A stretch of 64,000 nt of DNA from Pseudomonas sp. MPC6 (GCF_006094435.1 NZ_CP034783.1:2693001-2757000); one strand, 5' to 3'. Counted from the stretch's first letter, positions 36,057 to 46,105 are shown. Notes: generated by a model not told the origin, from the letters alone. A program made the numbers and translations.

Positions 36057-36563
36057 TCACCCGCGTTTGGGCAGCTTCCAGTTCGGTCGGATGAAATGGC
36101 AAGTGTAGCCGTTGGGATAGTGTTCGAGATAGTCCTGGTGTTCCGGCTCGGCTTCCCAGAACGGGCCGGCGGGCACGATCTCGGTGACCACCTTGTCGGG
36201 CCAGAGACCGGAGGCGTCGGCGTCGGCCACCGTGTCTTCGGCTACGCGCTTCTGCTCTTCGTCGAGGTAGAACAGGGCAGAGCGGTAGCTTGTACCGATA
36301 TCGTTACCCTGGCGGTTCCTGGTCGTCGGGTCGTGGATCTGGAAGAAAAACTCGAGGATCTGGCGATAGCTGATCTGGGCTGGATCGAACTCGATTTCGA
36401 TCGCTTCGGCGTGGGTGCCATGGTTGCGATAGTTGGCGTTGTCCACATCGCCGCCGGTGTAGCCCACCCGTGTGGACAATACGCCGGGTTGGCGCCTGAT
36501 CAGATCCTGCATGCCCCAGAAACAACCGCCGGCCAGAACGGCCTTTTCGGTTCGCGTCGTCAT
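36057..36563 (-). CDS. msrA: Peptide-methionine (S)-S-oxide reductase MsrA
   Basis: A 168-residue repair enzyme that reduces methionine-S-sulfoxide using thioredoxin. The catalytic cysteine lies in [11 protein letters not shown] (about residue 14), followed by [20 protein letters not shown] and the [20 protein letters not shown] block; YPNGYTCHF supplies a second cysteine near the C-terminus. The ATG at 36563 with AAGGA upstream is chosen over an in-frame ATG at 36686. This short form differs from the longer (about 215-residue) MsrA also common in pseudomonads, so it may be a second copy. Confidence 0.93.
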   Translation of the reverse strand: MTTRTEKAVLAGGCFWGMQDLIRRQPGVLSTRVGYTGGDVDNANYRNHGTHAEAIEIEFDPAQISYRQILEFFFQIHDPTTRNRQGNDIGTSYRSALFYLDEEQKRVAEDTVADADASGLWPDKVVTEIVPAGPFWEAEPEHQDYLEHYPNGYTCHFIRPNWKLPKRG

Positions 36564-36742
36564 TTTGCGGTCCTTCCCATCAGTCAATGTGCCCATTGAA
36601 CATAGCCACTGGGCATGTTCTTGCCGGGACCGTCGAGTATTTACCAGGCCTGTGTGAGGGTCAATTTCATCCTTGGGACCAGCCATAGTATTTTTGCTTC
36701 CAGCCGCCGTTTTTCATGAAGGAAATCGGTCTAAAAATCGAG

Positions 36743-36771
36743 TTCAACGCCTAGAGCTTCTTTGCTACTCT
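36743..36771 (+). promoter_or_regulatory. Candidate sigma-70 promoter for a structured RNA
   Basis: TTCAAC and TACTCT are separated by exactly 17 bases, with a TGC extended -10 element. Transcription would begin near 36778-36780, directly before the hairpin-rich region ending at 37010. The match to consensus is moderate. Confidence 0.35.
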
Positions 36772-36778
36772 GAAGTTG

Positions 36779-37010
36779 TAGGTGAAGACGCAGACTGATG
36801 CGCAAAGCGGATAGCGAGGAAACGTGGGGCGCGTTCCGAAGGGTACACGGTTAGAAAGATCTCCGCGCTGAGATCCAGCCCTTATGCCGTGTGAAGCAGA
36901 AGAGCGCAAAACTCTTCTGTCAGAGTCCTGATAAACCTTGTAAGCCAGAGACCAGCGCTGGTCACCTACTCAACTTTCACCAACTAAGCCCGCCTTGTGC
37001 GGGCTTTTTC
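36779..37010 (+). ncRNA. Candidate structured small RNA of unknown family
   Basis: About 230 bases without a credible reading frame contain several perfect hairpins: GATCTC/GAGATC (36858-36863 with 36870-36875), enclosed by ACACGG/CCGTGT (36845-36850 with 36887-36892); CAGAAGAG/CTCTTCTG (36897-36904 with 36912-36919); and the 14-base palindrome GACCAGCGCTGGTC (36950-36963). AAGGG (36839-36843) can also pair with CCCTT (36879-36883), crossing the ACACGG stem as a pseudoknot or alternative fold. A strong terminator closes the region. It is not tmRNA, RNase P, 4.5S or an obvious Rsm/Prr RNA by motif. It could be a new sRNA or a known one I cannot name. Confidence 0.5.
36986..37010 (+). terminator. 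Strong rho-independent terminator
   Basis: AAGCCCGC (36986-36993) pairs with GCGGGCTT (36999-37006) around a 5-base loop and runs into TTTTT. It ends the candidate small RNA and insulates the nucleotidyltransferase gene, whose start lies 92 bases further on. Confidence 0.85.
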
Positions 37011-37101
37011 GTGTTCGTGGATGCACCGGATGGGCGTATTTCAACGGACTTCATGTATCGTCAGCTCTCAAGGATATTAACGCCCATAAGGAGACGGCTT
37101 G

Positions 37102-37674
37102 ATGTTGACCACCGAACACCTGATTGAAATCGCAATGACCAATCCGGCCAACGCCGAGATTGCCCGACGCTTGCCTTCACTCGGCCTGAACCAATGCATG
37201 CTGACCGCAGGCTGTCTGTTTCAGGCGGTATGGAATCGGCAAGCCGGGCATCCCGCGGCCTGGGGCGTCAAGGATTACGACGTGTTTTACTATGATGAAG
37301 ACGTGTCCTGGGAGGCGGAAAACGAGGTCATCACTCTCGCACGCCAGCTCTTTCACGACCTCGAAGTGGACATCGAAATCAAGAATCAGGCACGGGTTCA
37401 CCTTTGGTACCGCCAGCGGTTCGGCAAGGCGTATCCCAGGCTCCAGTCCGCAAAGGACGGCATAGACCGGTATCTGATTGCGGGAACTTGCATCGGGTTG
37501 GATGTGCTGACGGGTGAGGTGTATGCGCCTTACGGTTTGAGCGATATCGAAGAAGGGCTGTTGCGGGTCAATCCGGTCAATCCTGAACCGGATTTGTTCG
37601 AGCAGAAGGCCAAGAGTTATCAGGCGCGCTGGCCCTGGTTGAAGATCGTTGGCGAAGACGGTTGTTTGAAATGA
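37102..37674 (+). CDS. Nucleotidyltransferase-family protein
   Basis: A 190-residue soluble protein with a MNT-like fold: AGCLFQAVWNRQAGHP, then the acidic motif GVKDYDVFYYDEDVSWEAE, where DYD..YYD probably binds metal, and DLEVDIEIKNQARVHLWY with a third acidic strand. The family is annotated nucleotidyltransferase but has no assigned substrate. AAGGAG precedes the ATG at 37102 by 8 bases; an in-frame TTG lies one codon upstream. The gene appears monocistronic and is convergent with the SnoaL-like gene. Confidence 0.82.
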   Translation: MLTTEHLIEIAMTNPANAEIARRLPSLGLNQCMLTAGCLFQAVWNRQAGHPAAWGVKDYDVFYYDEDVSWEAENEVITLARQLFHDLEVDIEIKNQARVHLWYRQRFGKAYPRLQSAKDGIDRYLIAGTCIGLDVLTGEVYAPYGLSDIEEGLLRVNPVNPEPDLFEQKAKSYQARWPWLKIVGEDGCLK

Positions 37675-37719
37675 ACAAGGGGGCGAAATCTTCCTAGACC
37701 CCGGCCCCCTACGCAACCA

Positions 37720-38151
37720 TCAGAACCGAAAGGCTTGTCGGCCAACCAGCAACCATTGGCCTTTCTGTTTCTGCCAGATCTGGAAGTTCTCGATTTCCGT
37801 TGGCACCACCTCGGTCACCTTGAGCGCCTGGGCCGAGAAGTGGTGACGAACCAGCGCCACATCGCCGGACAGGGTGATGGTCTGGTTCTGCATTTCCAAC
37901 GTCTTGAACGCACTTTTGCCGGTTTCGATATCAGCGATGAATGCCTTCTTGTCCTGGACCTTGCCGCTGGAGTGCCCGTAGGTGAGGTTCTCGGCAGTCA
38001 GTGCCTGCAGCTCCGGAATGTTCTTCTTCAGCATGGCTTGAGTCAGGTGGTCGACGGCTTGCGCGACTTCGTTCTCGCCCGGGGAAGGGGCTGCCGCTAC
38101 GTAGCCACTGAAGAGGCACAGAAAACCAATCAGCAGTCTGGTTCGTTTCAT
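37720..38151 (-). CDS. Secreted NTF2-like protein (DUF4440/SnoaL type)
   Basis: A 143-residue exported protein: signal peptide (LLIGFLCLFSGYVAAAPSPG, cut near residue 20), then an NTF2-like cone fold (AVDHLTQAMLKKNIPELQAL; LTYGHSSGKVQDKKAFIADI; VALVRHHFSAQA; FQIWQKQKGQWLLVGRQAF). Proteins of this group bind small ligands or act as isomerase-like enzymes; none can be assigned here. The ATG at 38151 with AAGGA upstream is preferred to an in-frame ATG 59 codons earlier. Confidence 0.82.
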   Translation of the reverse strand: MKRTRLLIGFLCLFSGYVAAAPSPGENEVAQAVDHLTQAMLKKNIPELQALTAENLTYGHSSGKVQDKKAFIADIETGKSAFKTLEMQNQTITLSGDVALVRHHFSAQALKVTEVVPTEIENFQIWQKQKGQWLLVGRQAFRF

Positions 38152-38320
38152 GGGGATGTCCTTGTTGTTGTGGTTGATTGGATCGATGGTCATACAGGGT
38201 GACTCGTCGGTCATCGTACAACCTAGCATGGGTTGCGAAAAAAACGAACTTGCAGGGCGAGCTTTTCTCGAAGTTAAGGAGCCAGTGGTGGGTTTTTGAC
38301 TGGGGAGAAGAACGCCTGAA

Positions 38321-38752
38321 ATGAACAAATCGATCAGTGCCAGCGATCTCGGTATTCATCTGAAAAATGCAGACGAAGGCGGCTTGTTCAAATGGTTTAT
38401 CGCCAGCTTCCTGATGGGCAAGCGTATCCAGGCAGAGATCGCCGCCCAGGCCTACCGCGTCATCGTTGAAAAACACGGTCGCGATACCCCGCGCAAACTG
38501 GGTGGCTGTACCCATCGGCAACTGGTTGCGATGCTGGGTGAAGCCCATTACGTGCGCTACGACGAGACCACCGCGACGCGCCTGTTGAACCTGTGTAAAA
38601 AACTCAGCGATGAATACGCCGGCAAGATCGGCCAGATTCAGGCGGCCAGCGCCGATCGCCAAACCTTCGAAAAGCGCTTGCTCGAGTTCGACGGGGTAGG
38701 GCCCAAAACCCTGGAGATTTTCATGCGCGATGCCGCGGCGGTGCTCTATTGA
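38321..38752 (+). CDS. Helix-hairpin-helix protein (endonuclease III-like fold, unassigned)
   Basis: A 143-residue helical protein ending in a helix-hairpin-helix motif, LLEFDGVGPKTLEIFMRDA, which contacts DNA backbone in the HhH-GPD superfamily. It lacks the downstream catalytic Lys/Asp segment and iron-sulfur cysteines of true glycosylases, so it is a short relative; databases sometimes mislabel these as DNA methylases. Its stop overlaps a TTG start of the DUF72 gene, making a coupled pair. A DNA-related role is inferred from the motif only. Confidence 0.75.
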   Translation: MNKSISASDLGIHLKNADEGGLFKWFIASFLMGKRIQAEIAAQAYRVIVEKHGRDTPRKLGGCTHRQLVAMLGEAHYVRYDETTATRLLNLCKKLSDEYAGKIGQIQAASADRQTFEKRLLEFDGVGPKTLEIFMRDAAAVLY

Positions 38753-39516
38753 ACCAGGCTAATCAAGTCCCGTCGGTGCACGTCGGCTGTGCCGGCTGGA
38801 GCCTGCCCCGGGAACACTGGCCGACGTTTCCTGAGCACGGCACCCATCTGCAGCGGTATGCCTCGCAACTCGCTGCCGTTGAAATCAACAGCTCTTTTTA
38901 TCGCCCGCATCGCTCGCAGACCTATTGGCGCTGGGCGCAGTCGGTGCCGGCGGCGTTTCGGTTTTCGGTCAAAGTGCCCAAACTCATCACCCATGTTCAG
39001 CGCTTGCAGGGCTGCGAGCTGTTGCTGGACGAATTTCTATCCCAATGCACGGCGCTGGGTGATGCCCTGGGCTGCCTGCTGGTGCAGTTGCCGCCGTCGC
39101 TGGCTTACGAGGAACGCGTTGCCGCGGCGTTTTTCCAGGCACTGCGGCAACGTTACACCGGGGCGGTGGTGCTTGAGCCGCGGCATGCAAGCTGGCTGGA
39201 CGCAGACGCTTTATTGATCGCGCGGCGAGTAGGGCGGGTCGCTACCGACCCATCGCCCATTACCGGCGGCGATACCCCGGGCGGGTGGTCGGGGATTCAT
39301 TACTGGCGCTGGCACGGCTCGCCGCGCATTTATCACAGTGACTACGACCTGAGCCGATTGGAGACGCTGGCTCGGCAGGTGCAAAATTCGGCGCAGGCAG
39401 GCATTGCCAGCTGGTGCATCTTCGATAACACCGCCAGCGGGTTTGCGCTGGCCAACGCGCTGACCCTGCAAGCACTTCTTGGTCGCGAGGCTACGCTGTG
39501 GCAAGCCGGGCATTAG
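38749..39516 (+). CDS. DUF72-family protein
   Basis: A 255-residue TIM-barrel-like protein with the DUF72 hallmarks: VHVGCAGWSLPREHWPTFP at the N-terminus, VEINSSFYRPHRSQTYWRWA, FRFSVKVPKLITH, and the C-terminal CIFDNTASGFALANAL. The biochemical function of the family is not established. The start is a TTG at 38749 inside ATTGA, overlapping the stop of the HhH gene; no ATG occurs before the conserved GCAGW block. Translation is therefore probably coupled to the upstream gene. Confidence 0.87.
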   Translation: MNQANQVPSVHVGCAGWSLPREHWPTFPEHGTHLQRYASQLAAVEINSSFYRPHRSQTYWRWAQSVPAAFRFSVKVPKLITHVQRLQGCELLLDEFLSQCTALGDALGCLLVQLPPSLAYEERVAAAFFQALRQRYTGAVVLEPRHASWLDADALLIARRVGRVATDPSPITGGDTPGGWSGIHYWRWHGSPRIYHSDYDLSRLETLARQVQNSAQAGIASWCIFDNTASGFALANALTLQALLGREATLWQAGH

Positions 39517-39538
39517 GCTGGGGCGTGTGGCCTCATCG

Positions 39539-39562
39539 GTGGCAAGCCAGGCTCCTACAGGT
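39539..39562. repeat. Single REP half
   Basis: GGTGGCAAGCCAGGCTCCTA followed by CAGG is one half of a REP doublet with no facing partner within 100 bp. It lies just after the DUF72 gene. Confidence 0.7.
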
Positions 39563-39770
39563 AGCGCACAACATGCAGCCGATGCCACATCCGCGATGCG
39601 TCCTGGCGGTTTCCCTGTGGGGACACGCGCAAAAACAGTCAAGGACGACCGCATGTCGTAAAAGAAACGAGCGTATGCAAATAGCCTTCAATTAGCGCCC
39701 GGCACAGTCGATAACCTGTTCAGAAAAGCCTTCCACGCAGGGCTTTACCCAACTGACAGGGGACCTACAA

Positions 39771-41384
39771 GTGTCGATAAAATTACGTTTGCTGTTGTTG
39801 ATTGGCACCGGCCTGCTCACCGCCTTGATCATGAGCCTGGTCAGTTACCTGGGAAACACGCAGATGGCGCAGGCGGTGAATGACAACGAGGTCAGCATGA
39901 CCGCGCTGCGCAATCACCTCGAAGCCGACATGATGCACGACGCGTTACGCGCCGACGTGCTGGCGGCGATGCTGGTCGGGTTGGGCAAAAGCACCAGCAG
40001 CGCGGCCGAGGTGCGCAGTTCCATCGAGGAACATGCGGCGCGCTTTCGTGAAGTGCTCGGTGAAAACCTCAAGCTGCCGGTCAATGCCACCGTCAAGGCC
40101 GGCCTGGACAAGGTCAAGCCGAGCCTGGATACCTACATCAACGCTGCCGAACGCATCGTCGGCCTGGCGCTAACCAACCCGGAGGCCGCGCAACAGGAGC
40201 TGGGTAGCTTCAATACTGCTTTCAGCCAGTTGGAAGACCAGTTGGCCGCTCTGAGTGAGTTGATCGAAACCGACACCCGACAGACCGGCGCCGGTACCGG
40301 GCAAGCCATCGGCAACGCCAGGTTCGCCATTGGCGGCATGCTCGTCGCCAGCCTGCTATTGCTCCTCCTCCAGGGCCGCTGGGTGATTTTGAGCATCATG
40401 GGGCCGTTGCAGACTGCCAGCCGCATTGCCGACAGCATCGCCCATGGCAACCTGAGCGAACCTATTGTCGAGCCCACCCGCAAGGACGAAGCCAGTGCGC
40501 TGATTCGTAGCCTGGCGACCATGCAGCGCGACCTGCGCGGCATGATCGAGGCGGTTCGCAGCAACGCCCATGGCGTGAGCGGCATGAGCCAGCAGTTGAG
40601 CGACGGCTGTCACGAGGTCGCCGGCAGCAGCCAGCAGCAAAGCGCAGCGGCCAGCACCATGGCAGCGGCCGCCAGCGAGATGACCGCCAGCATCGAGGAA
40701 ATCACCCGGCATGCCGAGCGGGCGCTGAACATGGCCAACCAGGCGGAGACCCTGGCCAAGGATGGCGGGCGGGTGATCCATCAGGTGGTCAACGACATGG
40801 ACGGCATCGCCCGTTCGGCACAGCAATCGGCCCAGGTGATCCGCACGCTGGACAAGGAGTCCGAAGGGATCTTCAGCATCATCCAGGTGATCAAGGGCAT
40901 TGCCGATCAAACCAACCTGCTGGCGCTGAACGCCGCCATCGAGGCCGCTCGCGCCGGGGAGCAGGGCCGTGGTTTTGCCGTGGTGGCCGACGAAGTGCGC
41001 AACCTGGCGGGGCGCACCAGCGCCTCCACCCAGGAAATTGCCGCCATGGTCGCGCGTATCCAGCTCAGCACCCGGGAGGCGGTGACCAGCATGGAAGCGG
41101 GCGTGGCCCAGGTCGACAAAGGCATGGCGGTGACCGCCGACGTCGAACGCGCCATTCGCGAGATTCTCGACGCCACGCTGAACACCACGCAACTGGTCAA
41201 CGACATCACCCGCACCATCGGCGAACAGAGCCTGGCGAGCAATGAAATCGCGCATCAGGTGGAAATGATCGCCGGCATGTCCGAGGGCAACAGCCAAGTC
41301 ATCGGCCGCACCGCCTCGACCACCGATGAACTGTCCACCCTGGCGGGCAGGCTGTCGCAATCGGTGGATCGGTTTCGGCTCTGA
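39771..41384 (+). CDS. Methyl-accepting chemotaxis protein
   Basis: A 537-residue chemoreceptor. TM1 spans about residues 6-28, a four-helix-bundle periplasmic domain about 30-180 and TM2 about 183-203. A HAMP domain follows (to about 258), then a signalling hairpin whose tip is [20 protein letters not shown] followed by [18 protein letters not shown]. Methylation-type glutamine/glutamate pairs flank the tip. GTG start at 39771 with AGGGGA upstream. The ligand is not evident, and the C-terminus (QSVDRFRL) lacks a CheR-binding pentapeptide. It stands alone, so it must signal through the main Che pathway. Confidence 0.92.
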   Translation: MSIKLRLLLLIGTGLLTALIMSLVSYLGNTQMAQAVNDNEVSMTALRNHLEADMMHDALRADVLAAMLVGLGKSTSSAAEVRSSIEEHAARFREVLGENLKLPVNATVKAGLDKVKPSLDTYINAAERIVGLALTNPEAAQQELGSFNTAFSQLEDQLAALSELIETDTRQTGAGTGQAIGNARFAIGGMLVASLLLLLLQGRWVILSIMGPLQTASRIADSIAHGNLSEPIVEPTRKDEASALIRSLATMQRDLRGMIEAVRSNAHGVSGMSQQLSDGCHEVAGSSQQQSAAASTMAAAASEMTASIEEITRHAERALNMANQAETLAKDGGRVIHQVVNDMDGIARSAQQSAQVIRTLDKESEGIFSIIQVIKGIADQTNLLALNAAIEAARAGEQGRGFAVVADEVRNLAGRTSASTQEIAAMVARIQLSTREAVTSMEAGVAQVDKGMAVTADVERAIREILDATLNTTQLVNDITRTIGEQSLASNEIAHQVEMIAGMSEGNSQVIGRTASTTDELSTLAGRLSQSVDRFRL

Positions 41385-41431
41385 GGTAGCGTCGCTGGAA
41401 GATCGCAGGCGCTTACAGCGATCGCGTGGGG

Positions 41432-41953
41432 TCAGATCACACCGCACGCCACACGATCGCCGCCACCGCCCAAGGGTTTTGGCATGTCCGAATGATTATC
41501 GGCGCCGGCGTGGATCATCAGCGCGTGCCCTTTGATTTGCGAGAGCGTCTTGAGGCGCGGCGCCAGTACCGGATAATTGGCGATGCCATCGGCTGTCACG
41601 TAGACCGCCGGCAGATCCCCCAGGTGCCCGTCGGCATATGGGCCCAGGTGCTTGCCGGTTTTCTGCGGATCCAGATGTCCCCCGGCCGCCAGTGCAGCAC
41701 CTTTGACCCCATCCTTCATGCCGGCTTCGCAGCTGCCGTTTTCGTGCACATGAAAACCGTGCATGCCCGCTGGCAGGGATTTGAGATTCGGCGTGAACAA
41801 CAGGCCATAGGGTGTCTCGTTGACCGTTATCGTGCCGATGGCCTGGGGCACCCCCTCGGCGCTAACCAGATTCATGGGCACTTCCTGGGAAGCTGCGTGT
41901 GCCGTGCCAGTTGCCAGCGTAGCGATCAATCCAAACCACATGGAGCGTTTCAT
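41432..41953 (-). CDS. sodC: Periplasmic Cu,Zn superoxide dismutase
   Basis: A 173-residue exported enzyme converting superoxide to peroxide and oxygen. The signal peptide ends at GTAHA (about residue 20). Copper and zinc ligands are visible in [34 protein letters not shown] residues and [20 protein letters not shown], including the two cysteines of the conserved disulfide. The ATG at 41953 has AGGA upstream. It converges on the chemoreceptor gene with 47 bp between the stops. Confidence 0.93.
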   Translation of the reverse strand: MKRSMWFGLIATLATGTAHAASQEVPMNLVSAEGVPQAIGTITVNETPYGLLFTPNLKSLPAGMHGFHVHENGSCEAGMKDGVKGAALAAGGHLDPQKTGKHLGPYADGHLGDLPAVYVTADGIANYPVLAPRLKTLSQIKGHALMIHAGADNHSDMPKPLGGGGDRVACGVI

Positions 41954-42334
41954 AGGCGATTCCTGAAAGGGGGGGTGAGGGTTTTTGCGAGGCGAACTCA
42001 TAACCTGAGGGCATTAACTGCCGATGAAGTGCCTCGGCGATGCAGGGAGGTTCGCCAGCGTAAAAGTGAGAGTCGGGGGGAGTTCAGAAGTTTTAGGGGA
42101 TTGCGCGCGCATTTGTTACGAGAAGCTTTTAAAGAGGGATCTGGGGATGGGTAAGGGCTGCGCCGTACAGTGATTTTCTGTGTTGTTCATGGGGGGCTCT
42201 TCGTCGGAACGCCGCCCGGAGCAAGCCCGCTCTCACACTTTGATCTTTGTCGTACACAAAACTGTCCCCAACTGGAGATCCAATGTGGGAGCGGGCTTGC
42301 TCGCGAAGGCGTCAGTTCAGTCAACGTTGCCCTC
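41954..42334. other. Intergenic region with one REP half
   Basis: About 380 bp between sodC and the ilvD stop. A single REP half (TGTGGGAGCGGGCTTGCTCG at 42284-42303, continuing into CGAAGG) lies near ilvD. The rest (42001-42280) holds no gene, RNA or repeat I can recognise. Confidence 0.6.
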
Positions 42335-44017
42335 CTACAGATACTTATCCGTCACAGCACCTTCCGAAGCACTGGACACGGTCTTGGCATACTTGGCCAG
42401 CACCCCGCGTTTGTACTTCGATTCCGGCCGCACCCAGCGCGTCTTGCGCTCGGCCAGTTCGGCGTCGGACACGTCGACGCTGATCTGCCGGGTTTCCGCG
42501 TCGATCGTGATCCTGTCGCCATCTTCGATCAGCGCGATCGGCCCGCCCTCGAAGGCTTCCGGCGTGATGTGCCCCACCACGAAACCGTGGGAACCACCGG
42601 AGAAGCGTCCGTCGGTAATCAGCGCCACATCCTTGCCCAAGCCCTTGCCCATCACCGCCGACGTCGGCGAGAGCATTTCGCGCATGCCGGGGCCGCCCCT
42701 GGGGCCTTCGTAGCGGATCACGATCACATCGCCGGCCTTGACTTCGCCGTTGAGAATGCCCGCCAGCGCGCCTTCCTCACCGTGATACACCCGAGCCGTG
42801 CCTTCAAAGCGCAAACCCTCCTTGCCGGTGATCTTGGCCACCGCGCCCGTGGGCGAGAGGTTGCCGCGCAGCACCACCAGGTGCGAGTCCTTCTTCACCG
42901 GCTGGTCGAAGGGCAGGATCACGTCCTGGCCTTCGGGGTAGTCAGGCACGTTTTCCAGGTTCTCCGCCAGGGTCTTGCCGGTGACCGTCAGCACATCGCC
43001 GTGCAGCATGCCGGCCGCCAGCATGCGCTTCATCAACGGCTGGATGCCGCCGATGGCCACCAGTTCGCTCATCATGTATTTGCCGCTGGGGCGCAGGTCG
43101 GCCACCACCGGCGACACCTTGCCCAGCTCGACGAAATCATCCAGGGTCAGCTCGACATCCACCGCATGGGCCATGGCCAACAGGTGCAGCACCGCATTGG
43201 TCGAGCCGGCGAGGGCGATCACCACCCGAATCGCGTTTTCAAACGCCTTGCGGGTCATGATGTCCCGCGGCTTGAGGTCCAGCTTGAGCAGCTCCATCAC
43301 CTGCTGGCCGGCGCGGAAACTGTCCGAGGCCTTGTCGCTGCCGACCGCGTCCTGGGAGCTGGAACCCGGCAGGCTCATGCCCAACGCCTCGATGGCCGAG
43401 GCCATGGTGTTGGCCGTGTACATGCCGCCGCAGGAACCGGGGCCGGGGATTGCCACTTCCTCGATCTGCTTGACCTGGATCTCGTTGATATCACCCCGGG
43501 CATTCTGGCCCACGGCTTCGAACACGGAAATGATGTCGGTGTGGCCGGCACCGGGGCGGATGGTGCCGCCATAGACGAAGATGGAGGGGCGATTCAGCCG
43601 CGCCATGCCGATCAGGCAGCCCGGCATGTTCTTGTCGCAGCCGCCCACGGTTACCAGCCCGTCAAAGCCCTCGCAACCGGCGACCACTTCAATGGAATCG
43701 GCAATCACCTCCCGCGACACCAGCGAATACTTCATGCCTTCGGTGCCGTTGGCGATGCCGTCGGAAATGGTGATGGTGTTGAAGATCACGCCCTTGGCGC
43801 CGGCGGCGTTCGCGCCTTTTTCCGCTTCGATCGCCAGCTTGTCGATGTGCATGTTGCACGGCGTGACCATCGCCCAGGTCGAAGCGATGCCGATCTGCGG
43901 CTTCTTGAAATCCTCGTCGGTGAAACCCACGGCGCGCAGCATCGAGCGGCCGGGCGCGCGCTCTATGCCGTCGACCACTTGAGAGGAGTATTTGCGCAAA
44001 TCGACTTTATCGCTCAT
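42335..44017 (-). CDS. ilvD: Dihydroxy-acid dehydratase
   Basis: A 560-residue iron-sulfur enzyme of valine and isoleucine synthesis that dehydrates 2,3-dihydroxy-3-methylvalerate and 2,3-dihydroxy-isovalerate. Cluster cysteines lie in VTPCNMH (Cys54), VGGCDKNMPG and GSCGGMYTAN, and the C-terminal GRFSGGSHGFVVGHITPEA motif is intact. GAGGA precedes the ATG. The 560-residue length fits the shorter 2Fe-2S-type subgroup rather than the 616-residue E. coli form, so it may be a paralogue. No other ilv gene is adjacent. Confidence 0.94.
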   Translation of the reverse strand: MSDKVDLRKYSSQVVDGIERAPGRSMLRAVGFTDEDFKKPQIGIASTWAMVTPCNMHIDKLAIEAEKGANAAGAKGVIFNTITISDGIANGTEGMKYSLVSREVIADSIEVVAGCEGFDGLVTVGGCDKNMPGCLIGMARLNRPSIFVYGGTIRPGAGHTDIISVFEAVGQNARGDINEIQVKQIEEVAIPGPGSCGGMYTANTMASAIEALGMSLPGSSSQDAVGSDKASDSFRAGQQVMELLKLDLKPRDIMTRKAFENAIRVVIALAGSTNAVLHLLAMAHAVDVELTLDDFVELGKVSPVVADLRPSGKYMMSELVAIGGIQPLMKRMLAAGMLHGDVLTVTGKTLAENLENVPDYPEGQDVILPFDQPVKKDSHLVVLRGNLSPTGAVAKITGKEGLRFEGTARVYHGEEGALAGILNGEVKAGDVIVIRYEGPRGGPGMREMLSPTSAVMGKGLGKDVALITDGRFSGGSHGFVVGHITPEAFEGGPIALIEDGDRITIDAETRQISVDVSDAELAERKTRWVRPESKYKRGVLAKYAKTVSSASEGAVTDKYL

Positions 44018-44400
44018 GACTGTTCCTCACCGCTCGCAGAAAAATCAGCATCAGTATAGTGGCGCCCGGCGCCCGTGCCCGGATCATCAAGCCGGGAACA
44101 GACGCGCGGGTTTGCCAGGTCGTGATATTCTTGGCAGTAACTTGCTTTGACCTATTCAGTTTGCGTGTCCACGAGACGCGCCAACAGAATCACTGTCGCT
44201 CAAGCAGCTGAGGCCAATAATGATAAGAAGTCAGTTCAGCAGGGACATATAAACTGAGGTCGATGGAACACGTCGGCCTTGTGTGCCCACCCTCCAATCG
44301 TCATGTGCGAGCACCCACGACATCTGCCTGTATGCCGTGAAACAAGGGGCTTGCGAGTGAAGATGGAAGGGCGGATGGCGTTTTATCATAGGTGCTACAG
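44018..44400. other. Intergenic region upstream of mqo
   Basis: About 380 bp between divergent ilvD and mqo. It must carry both promoters. A TTGGCA...TTGCT string near 44130 resembles a sigma-54 site but has wrong spacing. No REP, RNA or small gene was recognised. Confidence 0.5.
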
Positions 44401-46050
44401 ATGTTTAAGAAAATGAACACAGCCCTGCTGGGGCTGGCTTTGTCGATGGGGATCACTTCCGTTCAGGCGGAAGAGGCAAAGAAAGTCGATGTGCTGCTCA
44501 TCGGCGGCGGCATCATGAGCGCGACCCTGGGTGTGTGGCTCAATGAGCTGGAACCCGGCACCTCGATGGAAATGATCGAGCGCCTCGACGGCGTCGCCCA
44601 GGAAAGCTCCAACGGCTGGAACAACGCCGGTACCGGTCACTCCGCCCTGGCCGAGTTGAACTACACCCCGGAAGACGACAAGGGCAACGTGCAGATCCCG
44701 AAAGCCGTTGAAATCAACGAAGCCTTCCAGATCTCCCGTCAATTCTGGGCCTGGCAGGTTCAGCAAGGCGTGCTGAAAAACCCGCGTTCGTTCATCAACT
44801 CCACGCCGCACATGAGCTTTGTGTGGGGCGATGACAACATCAAGTTCCTGAAAAAGCGCTACGAAGCCCTGCAAGCGAGCCCGCTGTTCGCCGGCATGCA
44901 GTACTCCGAAGACCCGGCCGTGATCAGGAAATGGGTGCCGCTGATGATGGAAGGGCGTGACCCGAACCAGAAAATCGCCGCCACCTGGTCCCCGATCGGC
45001 ACCGACGTCAACTTCGGCGAAATCACCCGCCAGTTCGTCGCGCACCTGCAGACCACACCGAAATTCGACTTGAAACTGTCCAGCGAAGTGCAGGACATCA
45101 CCCGCAACGAAGACGGCAGCTGGCGCGTCAGCTACAAAAACCTCAAGGACGGCAAAAAATCCGAAACCGACGCCAAGTTCGTGTTCATCGGCGCCGGCGG
45201 CGGTGCCCTGCACCTGCTGCAGAAGTCCGGCATTCCTGAAGCCAAGGAATACGCAGGCTTCCCGGTAGGCGGCTCGTTCCTCGTCACCGAAAATCCGACC
45301 CTTGCCGAGCAACACCTGGCCAAGGCCTACGGCAAAGCCTCCGTTGGCGCCCCGCCGATGTCGGTGCCGCACCTGGACACCCGTGTTCTCGATGGCAAGC
45401 GCGTCATCCTGTTTGGCCCATTCGCGACCTTCAGCACCAAGTTCCTCAAGGAAGGCTCGTACCTGGACCTGCTGAGCACCACCACCACCCACAACGTGTG
45501 GCCAATGACCAAGGTCGGCATCAAGGAATACCCGCTGGTCGAGTACCTGGCCGGCCAACTGATGCTGTCGGACGAAGACCGCCTCGACGCCCTGAAGGAA
45601 TACTTCCCGAACGCCAAGGCCGAAGACTGGCGCCTGTGGCAAGCCGGCCAGCGCGTGCAGATCATCAAGCGTGACGAAGCCGCCGGTGGCGTGCTGAAGC
45701 TGGGCACCGAGATCGTCGCTTCGCAAGACGGCAGCATTGCCGGTCTGCTGGGCGCATCGCCAGGCGCATCGACTGCCGCGCCGATCATGCTGACCGTGCT
45801 GCAGAAGGTGTTCAAGGACAAGGTGGCTTCCCCGGCCTGGCAGGAGAAGCTGCACCAGATCGTGCCGAGTTATGGCACGCAGTTGAATGGCAGCCCGGAG
45901 AAGGTGGCTGAAGAGTGGGCTTACACCGCGAAGGTGTTGGAGCTGACTCCGCCGCCGGTGATGGGTCAGGCTGCAGTTCCTGCTGTGCCTGCTGCCGCTG
46001 AACAGCCGAAGGCTGTGAAAGAGAATGCTGCTAGTGATATGGCTCTGTAA
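44401..46050 (+). CDS. mqo: Malate:quinone oxidoreductase
   Basis: A 549-residue FAD enzyme that oxidises malate to oxaloacetate and reduces quinone at the inner membrane, replacing malate dehydrogenase in the TCA cycle. The N-terminus has a hydrophobic signal-like segment ([15 protein letters not shown]) followed by the FAD fold [14 protein letters not shown]. The block [19 protein letters not shown] and the C-terminal [14 protein letters not shown] are nearly those of E. coli Mqo. The extra C-terminal tail is alanine and proline rich. Pseudomonads usually carry two mqo genes; this one has the signal-like form. The ATG at 44401 is chosen; weaker upstream starts exist. Confidence 0.94.
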   Translation: MFKKMNTALLGLALSMGITSVQAEEAKKVDVLLIGGGIMSATLGVWLNELEPGTSMEMIERLDGVAQESSNGWNNAGTGHSALAELNYTPEDDKGNVQIPKAVEINEAFQISRQFWAWQVQQGVLKNPRSFINSTPHMSFVWGDDNIKFLKKRYEALQASPLFAGMQYSEDPAVIRKWVPLMMEGRDPNQKIAATWSPIGTDVNFGEITRQFVAHLQTTPKFDLKLSSEVQDITRNEDGSWRVSYKNLKDGKKSETDAKFVFIGAGGGALHLLQKSGIPEAKEYAGFPVGGSFLVTENPTLAEQHLAKAYGKASVGAPPMSVPHLDTRVLDGKRVILFGPFATFSTKFLKEGSYLDLLSTTTTHNVWPMTKVGIKEYPLVEYLAGQLMLSDEDRLDALKEYFPNAKAEDWRLWQAGQRVQIIKRDEAAGGVLKLGTEIVASQDGSIAGLLGASPGASTAAPIMLTVLQKVFKDKVASPAWQEKLHQIVPSYGTQLNGSPEKVAEEWAYTAKVLELTPPPVMGQAAVPAVPAAAEQPKAVKENAASDMAL

Positions 46051-46066
46051 CTAGAAGCCTGATCAG

Positions 46067-46105
46067 AAGCCCACTGAACCGGTACCGGTCAGTGGGCTTT
46101 TTTTT
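46067..46105 (+). terminator. Rho-independent terminator of mqo
   Basis: AAGCCCACTGA (46067-46077) pairs with TCAGTGGGCTT (46089-46099), 11 bp, with T-run through 46105. The loop (ACCGGTACCGG) is itself self-complementary and can extend the helix. Confidence 0.92.

Noticed and set aside
36779..37010. Retron msr-msd interpretation of the structured region
   Set aside because: No reverse transcriptase gene lies nearby; the downstream gene is a nucleotidyltransferase-like protein without RT motifs.
38321..39516. HhH plus DUF72 as a new DNA-defence pair
   Set aside because: Both families are widespread, no effector or nuclease motif is seen, and nothing beyond coupled translation supports a defence role.
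44125..44150. Sigma-54-like promoter TTGGCA...TTGCT upstream of mqo
   Set aside because: The GG and GC elements are separated by nine bases instead of ten, and sigma-54 spacing is strict.
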